Positions 10,201 to 18,689 of a stretch of 64,000 bases of DNA are shown one piece after another. The translations under genes and the position numbers were made by a program. Under the pieces are notes generated by a model. The model did not search any database and was not told where the DNA came from. It saw only the letters and a program-made list of their open reading frames with translations. This DNA is from Ignavibacteriales bacterium (GTDB lineage Bacteria; Bacteroidota; Ignavibacteria; Ignavibacteriales; Ignavibacteriaceae), in assembly GCA_016700155.1 (NCBI GenBank), contig CP065001.1:3100001-3164000 (forward strand), in the 5' to 3' direction. Position 1 is the stretch's first letter. Each line of letters begins with the position of its first letter.

Positions 10201-12679
10201 AATTAAGATTTTCATTTACACCGTTATAATATCCGGGCGCTTTTATTCCGACAAAATAATTTTTTGGGAATACTTTTGTCTCCGCCCATCTGCTTAAAGT
10301 TCTTCCGGTCAGATCAAAAACATTTACCGTTGCTGTAACATTTATGTAACCACCACTTCTCAGGTTTGTCGGTATCTTGTATTCATTTGAGCCTTCGCCA
10401 TTTTCGTTAAGCTTACCGTTAAGAAAAACCGGATCGAGATAAGAATTTTCAATTGACGAATATGAAAAATTATAGCCGCTGTATTTCTTGCCTGAATACC
10501 CAACATGACTTGCCCTGAATTCTACATTGTAATCAAGTCCGGATGCTTTAGCTCCATACAGAAACTCCGCGTTGAAATTAATTTTAAAATTTTCTCCCGG
10601 CTTAACTGTTTCTTTTTCACTTTTTACAGTCATCCTGATTTTATCGGGAACAAATTCTTCAACTCTAAATCCATAAGAGCCTATTAACAATTTACTTCCG
10701 GTGTAGACTTCTGCTGTGTAGTTCCCGGTCTGTGCAAACACCGGCAGGTTAAATGTCAGGTCAAACGAACCCTGCTCGTTCAAATCTTTTTTAAATTCAT
10801 CAAATGTTTTACCTGTCGGTGTTATAATTTTTATAACTACCGGCTCATCTCTGATTACTTTTATATTATCATTACGCAGAACGGCTGAGACAGTTACATC
10901 ATCACCGGGTCGGTAAAGCTCCCTGGGACCATAGATAAAAACATTAAAGTCTGAAGCCGGCTGATATAATCCGCCGACATCAAACCGGGATTTGTCCACA
11001 CCCATTGTGACAAGGTCGAGGTAATTATAATCACCATCTTTCTCAACAATTATTATTTGGGGTGAAAAACCCTCAGCATTTTTTTTGACGTCTGAAAATT
11101 TTACAACTCCATCACTGTTTGTTTTCCCGGATAACATCATCTGGTTACTGCTTGAGATCACCTTTACATCAGCGCCGGAAACACTCTCGGTTGAATTAAT
11201 CTCATTAACAAAAACCATTAATTCATCTGATGTTGACTTTGCGATTATTCCAAGATTAGATAATGAAACAATCTTTGCATCGCTTATATATCTTTTCTTT
11301 GCTGATCTTACCGTAACTACATAAATTCCTTTAAATCTCTGGTCAAGCTGATCTTTAATATTTACACTGAATTTGTTCAGCCAGTTCGTTTTGCTTTTAA
11401 GATTAATATTTTCTTTTGAAATGCTCTTGCCATAATTTCCTAAATAGTACTCCTTACTTGAGTTGTAAGAATAATAATAGTCATCATAATCATACTCTCC
11501 TTCTTCATCGTAATCATAGTAATTGTAATAATAGCTTCGTTTACTTCTGTTCTGGTTTAAGAAATGAATTAAATTATTATCAAAGACCTGTGCGTACTCA
11601 ACTTCCACTTCATCAATATTGACCGCATTGACATCAAGATTTTGAAGACCGCCCCGCATCAGGTACAATCCGGTATTATCGGCAAATTCTATCGATGGTG
11701 AAACATTCACCAGATTTATTTTCTGCTCAAAATCATCTTCAAGCACACCGCCGTATAATCCTTTCAATCCTTTTTTGATGATAAGATTTATTGTCCGCAC
11801 ATTTTCAAGTTCGGTCTCAACACGAAGACGGTTGTCGCTCACAAAAAATTCTAATTTCTTTTTGGGATCTGTCGTGATAAATTTTTCAAGACCTTCGTTA
11901 TCAAGAGTTTGTGTTGTATAAATTTCAAACCAGCCGGTCTGATCACTGAACCCTGATGTAACATCAGTGATGGCTAATCTTGTTATAGGCGGAAGTATAG
12001 ATTCAAAAGTTCTTTCATCTCCAAGATTTTTTTTGCCGAACACTGATTCAAGTTCACTTTTAAGAATGAGCGTGAATTTTTGTTCTTTATCCTGCTGTTT
12101 AATTTCACCGAAGTTTACAGCGATTATATCTGAAGATTGTTCAGTTACAATTTTAAAATCATTCAGAAGATTGTCACCGAGTTTTACCTGCAGGTATTTT
12201 TTTAGCTGCGAGGGATCAACAGGATAATTGAAATGAATATTTGCCTGCACACTTAATCTGTAAGATTGACGCGGGATGTTGGTCCAGAAGTGATCAACTT
12301 TTATTACGTCGAAAGATGGTGTGTTAAATTTATAAGTTTCAAAATCAGTGCTGAGATCTTTTCCGAATAAAACCTCATCATTTATTTCAGCTTCATAATC
12401 CTGGATTGGTGCAAGAGGAATTTCAGGAGAGAAGACGAGCACATTTGCGGAAGTCCATTTAAACTTACCGGGGATCTTTGGAGTGAATGAGATATAATTT
12501 GTATCAACCCACTGATCAAGAATTTCTGCCGGCGCAAGATCGTGAGAGAATTCGATCACAAAATTGGTAAGTTTTTCAACTTCACCTTCAGGGGAAAAAG
12601 ATGTAACCGTTACACTGTTCGAAGAACATTTCCAGAACAGAAAAGCAAAAACAGCAAGGATAAAAATTCTGAATCGCAT
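7232..12679 (-). CDS. Bacterial alpha-2-macroglobulin with thioester motif
   Basis: A very large (1815 aa) periplasmic protease trap. It begins with a hydrophobic signal ending in FWKCSSN, a poor but possible lipobox giving a lipoprotein. Many macroglobulin beta-domains follow, then the thioester motif GCIEQ with Cys1352 in an alpha-toroid region, and a C-terminal receptor-like domain. In the family the bait region is cut by attacking proteases and the activated thioester captures them covalently. Between about residues 378 and 415 there is an unusual tyrosine/aspartate-rich insert (YYYNYYDYDEEGEYDYDDYY). A serine-rich stretch (SSSSSTGGDG) occurs near residue 1115. pbpC is immediately downstream, as in other bacteria. 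Confidence 0.93.
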   Translation of the reverse strand: MRFRIFILAVFAFLFWKCSSNSVTVTSFSPEGEVEKLTNFVIEFSHDLAPAEILDQWVDTNYISFTPKIPGKFKWTSANVLVFSPEIPLAPIQDYEAEINDEVLFGKDLSTDFETYKFNTPSFDVIKVDHFWTNIPRQSYRLSVQANIHFNYPVDPSQLKKYLQVKLGDNLLNDFKIVTEQSSDIIAVNFGEIKQQDKEQKFTLILKSELESVFGKKNLGDERTFESILPPITRLAITDVTSGFSDQTGWFEIYTTQTLDNEGLEKFITTDPKKKLEFFVSDNRLRVETELENVRTINLIIKKGLKGLYGGVLEDDFEQKINLVNVSPSIEFADNTGLYLMRGGLQNLDVNAVNIDEVEVEYAQVFDNNLIHFLNQNRSKRSYYYNYYDYDEEGEYDYDDYYYSYNSSKEYYLGNYGKSISKENINLKSKTNWLNKFSVNIKDQLDQRFKGIYVVTVRSAKKRYISDAKIVSLSNLGIIAKSTSDELMVFVNEINSTESVSGADVKVISSSNQMMLSGKTNSDGVVKFSDVKKNAEGFSPQIIIVEKDGDYNYLDLVTMGVDKSRFDVGGLYQPASDFNVFIYGPRELYRPGDDVTVSAVLRNDNIKVIRDEPVVIKIITPTGKTFDEFKKDLNEQGSFDLTFNLPVFAQTGNYTAEVYTGSKLLIGSYGFRVEEFVPDKIRMTVKSEKETVKPGENFKINFNAEFLYGAKASGLDYNVEFRASHVGYSGKKYSGYNFSYSSIENSYLDPVFLNGKLNENGEGSNEYKIPTNLRSGGYINVTATVNVFDLTGRTLSRWAETKVFPKNYFVGIKAPGYYNGVNENLNFNLIAVDEKDNAIKNFKAVAKLVRYEWQTVLKKDYNGRYYYTSEQKEFPEWERKIEINDKTPLVFKVSRSGKYQVRIYKEGTDDYQMVDFYAYGWRTSTATSFQVDKEGRVEIVTDKKEYQPGETAKILFTAPFSGKMLVTIERNNVQSYEYVNVENKSAELDIKLNEENMPNVYISATLFKKHSQEQATPFLVGNGFASIKVIKKDNIIPVSISAPEKIKPNTVQDITIKTSSSKDVYVTLAAVDEGILQITNYETPDPFDFMYAKRPLQVNSYNLYKLLLPEIVSSSSSTGGDGMDEETKKRTNPVSVKRIKLLSYWSGIKKTDSNGEVKVSLNIPQFNGNVRLMAVAYTDARFGSSEKAMLVADDIIIEPQIPRFLSINDLLTAPVTVLNTTDKTKEVKLSLKLEGPLKSTSINEKTIKIKPKSSEVVVFNIAASSEVGAAKIIFNATGQATAKEEIDIAVRPISPLVVESGSGVIKANTETKIDMPENFLKGTQNTTVTISRFPAIKFAKQLKYLIGYPHGCIEQTVSKLFPQLYFEDLAKLAAPDFYKTTNPVYYVKEGIKKIESMQLYDGSISYWQGENYSNWWGSVYAAHFLVEAKKAKYNVSENVLSRLLTYLSKQAKEQKTYSYVSYASNGARTVYNKANKEILYSLYVLALAKREDISTMNYYKSRLHLLTEDSRYLLAGAYALAGRWNSYYEVVPNSYEPVKTDRQTGNSFDSEIRSNAIMLNVLLEVEPSNKQVPSIVKYLTSNLPNAYSTQEQSFTFLALGKAAKNVSGAEMEVDVIANGKSVGKFSGKDISIKDSRLNTETLSLKSKGKGELYYFWSCDGIKVNEQVKEEDSNLRIRREYYNYRTKATISNNTFTQGDLVVCKISLYGMNRSAENIVITDLIPAGFEIENPRLNPQTETHWKTDSPLTPDYTDIRDDRLLLFTGLQSNAKREFIYLLRVVNQGKYQLPVIGAEAMYDPEYHSYNGAGEITIKARE

Positions 12680-12915
12680 AATATCACCATGGAATATTTT
12701 TTATAAAATGTTGGCTGGCAAACTAAATTGGATTGATGAACGCGAAAACAATTACCCGATTGAAAGAGGAGATTCACTTAAACCTTCCGTAAACGAAAGT
12801 AAAAATTTATTTCTGTTTGAACTTAAAAAAAAATTGTGCAGGTCAAATAAATCAAACGATTAACTTATTGAAAAAATAAATTATTGACTCAATACCTTAT
12901 GTCGGAAATCCTAAA

Positions 12916-13131
12916 TCAAATTAATTTTTTAAGGTCTTCAATGCTGATCCCTGCACTTTTTAATATGTTGTTTAATGTACCTTTCTTTAATTCCTTATGA
13001 TTTGGAACTATTATACTTTTTTTTCTTTCAAGATTATGTAAGAATATATGACTGCCATGTTGATGGTCAACATAAAAGCCCAATCTTCTTAATGCTTTTA
13101 TAACTTGTTTACCTGAAAAAGTCTTGCTCAA
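12916..13131 (-). CDS. hicA: HicA-family mRNA interferase toxin
   Basis: A 71-residue protein with the HicA/YcfA double-stranded RNA-binding-like fold. The catalytic histidine is in HGSHIFL, preceded by the family-typical VIKALRRLGFYVDHQ and followed by IIVPNHKELKKGTLNNILK. It starts with TTG, overlapping the TGA of hicB (TTGA), so the toxin is translationally coupled to its antitoxin. In the family, HicA cleaves mRNAs during stress and is neutralised by HicB. Gene order is antitoxin first. Confidence 0.85.
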   Translation of the reverse strand: MSKTFSGKQVIKALRRLGFYVDHQHGSHIFLHNLERKKSIIVPNHKELKKGTLNNILKSAGISIEDLKKLI

Positions 13132-13343
13132 ATTATTACTTCTAATTCTCTGACAAATAATTTAGGATCAGACTTGATTTGATTTACTTTTTCCAGCCCC
13201 TCTAAATAACTGAGAATTGCTTCCCTGGCATTCTGGATTGCTTGCTCTTCATTATCTCCTTGTGTAAAACATCCGTCTAATGCAGGTACTGTAACATTAT
13301 ATCCACCTTCTTCTGCTTTTTCCAAAACAACATTGAACTTCAT
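13128..13343 (-). CDS. hicB: HicB-family antitoxin
   Basis: A 71-residue protein with the HicB partial RNase H-like fold: MKFNVVLEKAEEGGYNVTVP, then GCFTQGDNEEQAIQNAREAI. The ATG at 13341-13343 is preferred over an upstream ATG because GGAG lies 8 nt before it and the conserved domain begins there. It lacks an obvious C-terminal DNA-binding domain, so autoregulation may be absent or need HicA. The gene starts 47 bp after the aconitase stop on the same strand, so it may be read from the acn promoter or from one inside the acn 3' end. Confidence 0.85.
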   Translation of the reverse strand: MKFNVVLEKAEEGGYNVTVPALDGCFTQGDNEEQAIQNAREAILSYLEGLEKVNQIKSDPKLFVRELEVII

Positions 13344-13389
13344 TTTAATTCTCCGTTTCTCTACATTTTTAATACGAATGATAAGGCTA

Positions 13390-15648
13390 TTATTTATTTC
13401 CCATTGCAATTAGATTCAACGCGCTTCCTGCTTTAAACCATCCTATTTGTGATTCGTTAAATGTGTGATTCAGCAATATCTCATCTTTACTTCCGTCTTT
13501 ATGTTTTACGGTCATTTTAATCTGGCTGCCGGGAGAAAGTGCTGAGACATTCAAATCGATTCTATCATCTTCTTTTATTTTGTCATAGTCAGATGGATTG
13601 GCAAATGTCAATGGTAACATTCCCTGTTTTTTAAGATTTGTTTCGTGAATCCTTGCAAAACTTTTTACGATGATAGCTTTACCTCCGAGGAATCTTGGTT
13701 CCATAGCTGCGTGTTCCCTGCTTGAACCTTCACCGTAGTTTTCATCACCGATAACAACCCAGCCTGTGTTTTGTGCTTTGTACTCACGCGCAACTTCCGG
13801 AACACTTTTATATTCACCCGTAAAAACATTTTTAACTTTGCCTGCATCTTCAGTAAAATAATTTATCGCACCGATGAACATATTGTTAGAAATGTTGTCA
13901 AGATGTCCGCGATACTTAAGCCACGGTCCCGCCATTGAAATGTGATCCGTTGTACATTTACCTTTTGCTTTTAATAAGACCGGAAGATCAGTAAAATCTT
14001 TTCCATCCCAGGGTGTAAATGGTTTAAGAAGTTGAAGTCTGTCACTGTCAGGTTTAACTATCACTTCGACTGAAGCACCATCAGCAGCAGGAGCCACGAA
14101 TCCGCTATCACCTTCATCAAATCCTTTTATGGGAAGTTCTTCACCTACCGGAGGATCGAGTTTAACTTTTTCTCCCTTTTCATTTACAAGTTCATCGGTC
14201 AATGGATTGAAAGATAAACTTCCTGCGATAGCAAGCGCGGTAGTGATTTCAGGGCTTGCAACGAATGCCAAAGTTTCAGGATTTCCGTCATTTCGTTTTG
14301 CAAAATTCCTGTTGAACGATGTAACGATTGTATTCTTCTCACCTGTTTTGATGTCCATTCTTTTCCACATACCGATGCACGGACCGCATGCATTTGCTAG
14401 TATTAATCCGCCGACATCAGTTAAAGTTTTTAACTGACCATCACGATCTATTGTTGCTCTTACCTGCTCGGAACCTGGTGTAATTGTGAATTGTGATTTT
14501 GTTTTTAACCCTTTTGCAAGCGCCTGTTTTGCCAGACTTGCTGAACGGTCTATATCCTCATAACTGGAATTTGTACAGCTTCCGATTAACGCCACGGAAA
14601 TTTTATCAGGATAGTTTTCACTCTTAACAGCTTCCTTCATTTTTGAAATCGGCCATGCTTTGTCAGGAGTGAACGGACCGTTTAAATGTGGTTCAAGTTT
14701 ATTGAGATCAATTTCAATTACCTGGTCGTAATACTTTTCAGGATTTGAAAATACTTCTGCGTCAGCACAGAGTTCATCTGCTAAACCTTCAGCGAGTGCA
14801 GCAACATCAACACGTTTTGTTATGCGTAAATATGCTGACATCTTTTCATCAAATGGAAACACAGAAGTAGTTGCACCGATTTCCGCACCCATATTACATA
14901 TTGTTCCTTTGCCTGTCGCTGAAATTGAATTTGCACCTTCACCAAAATATTCAACGATTGCACCGGTTCCACCCTTAACTGTTAAGATACCTGCAAGTTT
15001 AAGTATAACATCTTTAGCGGACGTCCAACCGTTCATCTTTCCTGTTAGTTTGACGCCGATAACTTTAGGCCATTTAAGTTCCCACGGCATACCTGCCATA
15101 ACATCAACTGCATCAGCACCGCCGACACCTATTGCGATCATTCCAAGTCCGCCGGCGTTAGGCGTGTGTGAGTCTGTTCCTATCATTAGTCCACCTGGAA
15201 AAGCATAATTTTCAAGAACTACCTGGTGAATAATCCCTGCGCCGGGTTTCCAGAATCCAACTCCATATTTTTTTGAGATACTTCCGAGAAAATCATACAC
15301 TTCTTTGTTTTCTGAATTGGCTCTGTTAAGATCATCTTCGGCACCGACCATTGCCTGGATTAAATGATCGCAATGTACTGTTGAAGGAACGGCTGCTGAT
15401 TTTCTTCCGGCAGACATAAATTGAAGCAATGCCATTTGTGCAGTTGCATCCTGCATTGCAACGCGGTCTGGTGCAAGTTCGGAATAATCTTTTCCGCGTT
15501 TTAATTCTGAGCCAGGAGAATTCCACAAATGTGTGTACAGAACTTTTTCAGTAAAGGTTAACGGTCTGTTAATAATTTTTCTTACCGAATCCAATTTTGA
15601 TTTATAGTTTTTATATACCTTTTGAATCATATCAAGATTAGCAGTCAT
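13390..15648 (-). CDS. acn: Aconitate hydratase
   Basis: Interconverts citrate and isocitrate in the TCA cycle with a [4Fe-4S] cluster. At 752 residues it is the mitochondrial-type length rather than AcnA (~890) or AcnB (~860). Cluster cysteines lie in GSCTNSSYEDI (about residue 355) and ACGPCIG (about 420). Substrate-binding motifs include GTDSHTPN and the C-terminal swivel-domain signature GEGSSREHAAMEPR. The start is the ATG at 15646-15648, beginning MTANLDMIQKVY. HicBA follows on the same strand. Upstream lies a divergent intergenic region shared with the pilin-like operon. Confidence 0.95.
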   Translation of the reverse strand: MTANLDMIQKVYKNYKSKLDSVRKIINRPLTFTEKVLYTHLWNSPGSELKRGKDYSELAPDRVAMQDATAQMALLQFMSAGRKSAAVPSTVHCDHLIQAMVGAEDDLNRANSENKEVYDFLGSISKKYGVGFWKPGAGIIHQVVLENYAFPGGLMIGTDSHTPNAGGLGMIAIGVGGADAVDVMAGMPWELKWPKVIGVKLTGKMNGWTSAKDVILKLAGILTVKGGTGAIVEYFGEGANSISATGKGTICNMGAEIGATTSVFPFDEKMSAYLRITKRVDVAALAEGLADELCADAEVFSNPEKYYDQVIEIDLNKLEPHLNGPFTPDKAWPISKMKEAVKSENYPDKISVALIGSCTNSSYEDIDRSASLAKQALAKGLKTKSQFTITPGSEQVRATIDRDGQLKTLTDVGGLILANACGPCIGMWKRMDIKTGEKNTIVTSFNRNFAKRNDGNPETLAFVASPEITTALAIAGSLSFNPLTDELVNEKGEKVKLDPPVGEELPIKGFDEGDSGFVAPAADGASVEVIVKPDSDRLQLLKPFTPWDGKDFTDLPVLLKAKGKCTTDHISMAGPWLKYRGHLDNISNNMFIGAINYFTEDAGKVKNVFTGEYKSVPEVAREYKAQNTGWVVIGDENYGEGSSREHAAMEPRFLGGKAIIVKSFARIHETNLKKQGMLPLTFANPSDYDKIKEDDRIDLNVSALSPGSQIKMTVKHKDGSKDEILLNHTFNESQIGWFKAGSALNLIAMGNK

Positions 15649-15943
15649 TTAATAAACCTCATTCATTTTTGTGATTTTATTTTAGGCTAAAATATAAAAT
15701 TCTGAACTATTATGCTCATTGAGTTCACGTAGCATTTTCCCAATCATCATGTAAAAATTCCCGTAAAAATTTCTTCGCTGATAGTAATAATTGCTAACGT
15801 CTCAATAAGTAATATCAAATTAGAGCAAGTGCCTCATAATAATCTTTCAAAACAAAATAAAATCATAGTTATGCCGATGTTCAATAATGAAACGTATGGC
15901 ATATAAATTGTCAAACAATACAAAAATAAATTCGTGAAAAGCT
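15649..15943. other. Divergent intergenic region, acn / pilin-like operon
   Basis: 295 bp without a convincing gene. It must hold promoters for acn (minus) and for the pilin-like operon (plus), but I found no clear TTG/TANNTTTG pair or strong palindrome. It is AT-rich throughout. Confidence 0.5.
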
Positions 15944-16426
15944 ATGAATTTAGGTCAATCATTATACGCAATCGGTGCTATGCTCATTCTCTCGCTTATC
16001 GTCCTTAGAATGAACAACACCATATTAACAACAGACGAAATCGTTTTGGATTCAAAACTTGGTGTGCTTGGCACTTCAATAGGTACATCGATTATTGAAG
16101 AAGCAAGCAGACTTCCTTTCGATCAAAATACTATTGAAGATGGTGTTTCGAGCGTCAGTTCATTAACATCGGCTCCTTTTGTAAGGGAGGTTTCAACCGT
16201 TTATGATGACTTTGATGATTTCCATAATCATACCCAGACAGATACAATCTATTCAATCCCCTTTAATTCCAGATGTACTGTTACATACATAAACGCAAAT
16301 GATCTGAACGGTTCGACAAATTCCAAAACCTGGCACAAAAAATTAACAATCAGAATTACAACTCCGTTTTCTCCCGGAGATACGCTTTCACTTTCAACAG
16401 TATATAGTTACTGGTATTTCAGATAG
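15944..16426 (+). CDS. Pilin-like membrane-anchored protein 1
   Basis: I do not recognise a named family. The 160-residue protein has a single N-terminal hydrophobic helix (about residues 8-24) right after MNLGQS, then EEASRLPFDQ, and a polar beta-rich remainder ending in YSYWYF. This layout resembles minor pilins of the PilV type, but there is no basic leader and no Glu at position +5 after the glycine. It is first in a tight operon (7 bp to the next gene), whose later members also have an N-terminal helix and a pilin-like body. A role in assembling a pilus or secretion pseudopilus is inference. Confidence 0.6.
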   Translation: MNLGQSLYAIGAMLILSLIVLRMNNTILTTDEIVLDSKLGVLGTSIGTSIIEEASRLPFDQNTIEDGVSSVSSLTSAPFVREVSTVYDDFDDFHNHTQTDTIYSIPFNSRCTVTYINANDLNGSTNSKTWHKKLTIRITTPFSPGDTLSLSTVYSYWYFR

Positions 16427-16433
16427 GTGATAT

Positions 16434-17033
16434 ATGGGATTTAGCGTTATTCTTGACATAATAGGTTCAATAATTATCGGTGGAATTTTACTAACCATCG
16501 TTCTCCGTTTAACAGACACGGCTGCAGAAAAAACTCACAACTATAGCGGTGAATTATCATTGCAGCAGGCACTTGTCACGGTTGCTCAAATTGTTGAACA
16601 TGATTTCCGTAAAATGGGTTATTGCGCTGACTGGCAAAAGTTCCCTGATCCAACAAGAGCTATAATTCAGGCTGATACCTCCGCAATAAGATTCTATACT
16701 GATTATGATAATGACGGAGATATTGATTCAATCCGTTACTATCTCGGTACTACATCCGAATTAGCTGGAACTCCAAACCCGAGAGACAGAATGTTGTACC
16801 GTGTGGTGAACACAGAGACTGCAAAAACATCAAACGTGGGAGTTACGCAGTTTTATCTGACATACTTTGATGCTTTTGGCGATACATTGAGTCTTCCGAT
16901 ACCGGATCCCCGACTTATAAACTCCTTTGAAATAAATGTTCAGGTCGAAAACTCCTATGCATATGACAACAAATACTCATCTGCTTTCTGGAGACAAATA
17001 AGGTTAGTTGCAAGAAATTTACGAAACAGGTAA
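16434..17033 (+). CDS. Pilin-like membrane-anchored protein 2 (PilW-like layout)
   Basis: A 199-residue protein starting MGFSVILDIIGSIIIGGILL, one hydrophobic helix to about residue 25, then a long helix (SLQQALVTVAQIVEHDFRKMGYC) and a beta-rich region with DYDNDGDIDSIRYYLG, a possible calcium-binding DxDxDG-type loop. The helix followed by FRKMGY is typical of PilW-type minor pilins. The start has only MG before the hydrophobic segment, so a normal prepilin leader is missing. A weak upstream site precedes the ATG 7 bp after gene 1; 10 bp separate it from gene 3. Confidence 0.6.
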   Translation: MGFSVILDIIGSIIIGGILLTIVLRLTDTAAEKTHNYSGELSLQQALVTVAQIVEHDFRKMGYCADWQKFPDPTRAIIQADTSAIRFYTDYDNDGDIDSIRYYLGTTSELAGTPNPRDRMLYRVVNTETAKTSNVGVTQFYLTYFDAFGDTLSLPIPDPRLINSFEINVQVENSYAYDNKYSSAFWRQIRLVARNLRNR

Positions 17034-17043
17034 GAGGTAAAAT

Positions 17044-18267
17044 ATGAGTGGTAAAGCTTCTCTAATAGTTATACTCGGTTTCAGTATGTTATTTATGGTT
17101 ATCGGGGGAAAGTTCACGGGTGTTTCCGGTAGAATGACTGACAACTATGTAGATTACTATAACGAAACTATAGCACATAGTATTGCCGTAAGCGGTGCTA
17201 ATCTTGCTGCAAACCAGATATTTATTGACCCGACATGGACTGACGGATATGCAAGTTTAGCTTATCAAAACGGCACCATTGATGTTAAGGTTAACATTAT
17301 TGACGCGTACAAAAATATCAGGCAGATAGTTGCAGTTGGAAATTATAATGGTGAAAAAAGTACAGTACGTGTAACTCTGTCTCCGAGTAAGTTTTCCAAA
17401 TTTGCTTACTATTCAATAAGCGAAGGCGGAACAATATGGTGGATGGCAAGGGATACTGTTTGGGGGCCATTCCATACACAGGATTACCTTCGTGCATCTA
17501 AGCACCCAACTTTCTATGGTAAAGCAAGTTCTAAAAAAAGCATTATATACCAGACAAACAAGACAACTGATAAACCGAATTTTTACGGTGGTTATGAATC
17601 AGGAGTAGATTTACCGTTGCCTATTGATGGAGTAAATCAATTAAGTACTCCAGCCCAAACAGATGGTTTGTACTTGACTGGACACGATACAATTCACATG
17701 GAATTCAAAAAGGATTCATTATTTTATAAGTATACCTGGAATGGTGCGGTTACAAAGGTTTATTTACCCACAGCAATTAACAACGGTCTTATATATGCAA
17801 ATAATGCAATTGTAAGACTAAAAGGAGTTGTAAGTGGTGCATACACAGTTGTTAGCGGAGGTACAAGTGGAACCAAAGGAAGAATTTATTTAGATGATGA
17901 TATCGTTTACGATAAGGATCCAAGAGTGTATCCTACATCCACAGATATGCTTGGAATTGTTGCCAAAGAAGAGGTTATCATCACTGAGAATTCAGCAAAC
18001 AATAATGACATCAGAATTCACGGTTCCATTTATGTTGAAGATGGTGGATTCGGGGCAGAGAATTACAGCGGGCGCCCTGTAAGCGGTGACATTCAATTGC
18101 TGGGTGGTATCATTCAGAATACAAGACGAGCGGTTAGTACTTTCAGCGGTACAACAATCAATCATGGCTTTGCAAAAAGTTACCGTTATGATGAACGCTT
18201 TATGGTTGCATCACCGCCAATGTTTCCAGGTACCGGAGGATTTGAAATCGTTTCCTGGTACGAATAG
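17044..18267 (+). CDS. Pilin-like membrane-anchored protein 3 (PilX/DUF4900-like)
   Basis: A 407-residue protein with an N-terminal hydrophobic helix after MSGKAS (about 6-24), a helix containing YNETIAHSIAVSGANLAANQIF, and a large parallel-beta-like domain. The C-terminal region reads GSIYVEDGGF, LLGGIIQNTRRAV, then YRYDERFMVASPPMFPGT and ends SWYE. That tail matches my memory of the PilX/DUF4900-type pilus assembly proteins (GGIIQ..RG, Y.YD.R, PP.FP); this was not verified by search. AGAGGT lies just upstream of the ATG. It is the last gene of the operon, 23 bp before a strong terminator hairpin. Confidence 0.65.
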   Translation: MSGKASLIVILGFSMLFMVIGGKFTGVSGRMTDNYVDYYNETIAHSIAVSGANLAANQIFIDPTWTDGYASLAYQNGTIDVKVNIIDAYKNIRQIVAVGNYNGEKSTVRVTLSPSKFSKFAYYSISEGGTIWWMARDTVWGPFHTQDYLRASKHPTFYGKASSKKSIIYQTNKTTDKPNFYGGYESGVDLPLPIDGVNQLSTPAQTDGLYLTGHDTIHMEFKKDSLFYKYTWNGAVTKVYLPTAINNGLIYANNAIVRLKGVVSGAYTVVSGGTSGTKGRIYLDDDIVYDKDPRVYPTSTDMLGIVAKEEVIITENSANNNDIRIHGSIYVEDGGFGAENYSGRPVSGDIQLLGGIIQNTRRAVSTFSGTTINHGFAKSYRYDERFMVASPPMFPGTGGFEIVSWYE

Positions 18268-18290
18268 AATTTTCATTTTACTTCATTCTG

Positions 18291-18326
18291 ATCCCGTGCC
18301 TGTTTGCGCACGGGATTTTTATTTTA
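18291..18326 (+). terminator. Rho-independent terminator of the pilin-like operon
   Basis: ATCCCGTGC at 18291-18299 pairs perfectly with GCACGGGAT at 18308-18316 (8-nt loop) and is followed by TTTTATTTT. It lies 23 bp after the stop of the third pilin-like gene. Confidence 0.9.
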
Positions 18327-18689
18327 AACAATGTAATACTTACAAGTAATTATTATTTATGAAGAAAAGTTTTCTTTCCTTAAAAAATTACAAAAGGAAT
18401 TCATATCAATTCATACTCAAGTTTTGATTAATAAAATTTGCATTATAATTCAATTTCACCTCTTTTAGTTTTCAATTATTTGCGCATCTGAAATAAGGAA
18501 AAAATTTGTTACGGGAATGATTTTTGCGGGTATGGTAAGAGTTCGATCCACAGTTCCTAAAAATCTGCTCACTGACGATCCGACTAAAATTTGAAATCCT
18601 GAGAAATTATATAAAAGCTTCGATACTTCTATTCCGGGGAAGCATTAAAAGAGTTAGTAATTTTAATGATAAGTATGAGAGGAGTCACC
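18327..18689. other. 363-bp AT-rich intergenic stretch
   Basis: I see no gene here. It contains two TAAAATTTG strings (near 18426 and 18586), imperfect versions of the TANNTTTG -7 element, either of which might serve the small gene at 18690. A GTTCGATCC string near 18541 does not belong to a tRNA. Confidence 0.4.

Noticed and set aside
12564..12863. A plus-strand open frame over the A2M 5' end
   Set aside because: Most of it is antisense to the signal and first domain of the macroglobulin; it has no Shine-Dalgarno sequence, no family pattern and low-complexity lysine-rich end.
13390..13409. Longer hicB form starting at 13409
   Set aside because: It would begin inside the acn end, adds residues outside the HicB domain and lacks a Shine-Dalgarno sequence, while the ATG at 13343 has GGAG.
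18535..18560. GTTCGATCC string reminiscent of a tRNA T-loop
   Set aside because: The flanking bases do not form a 5-bp T-stem, and no acceptor or anticodon arm could be built around it.
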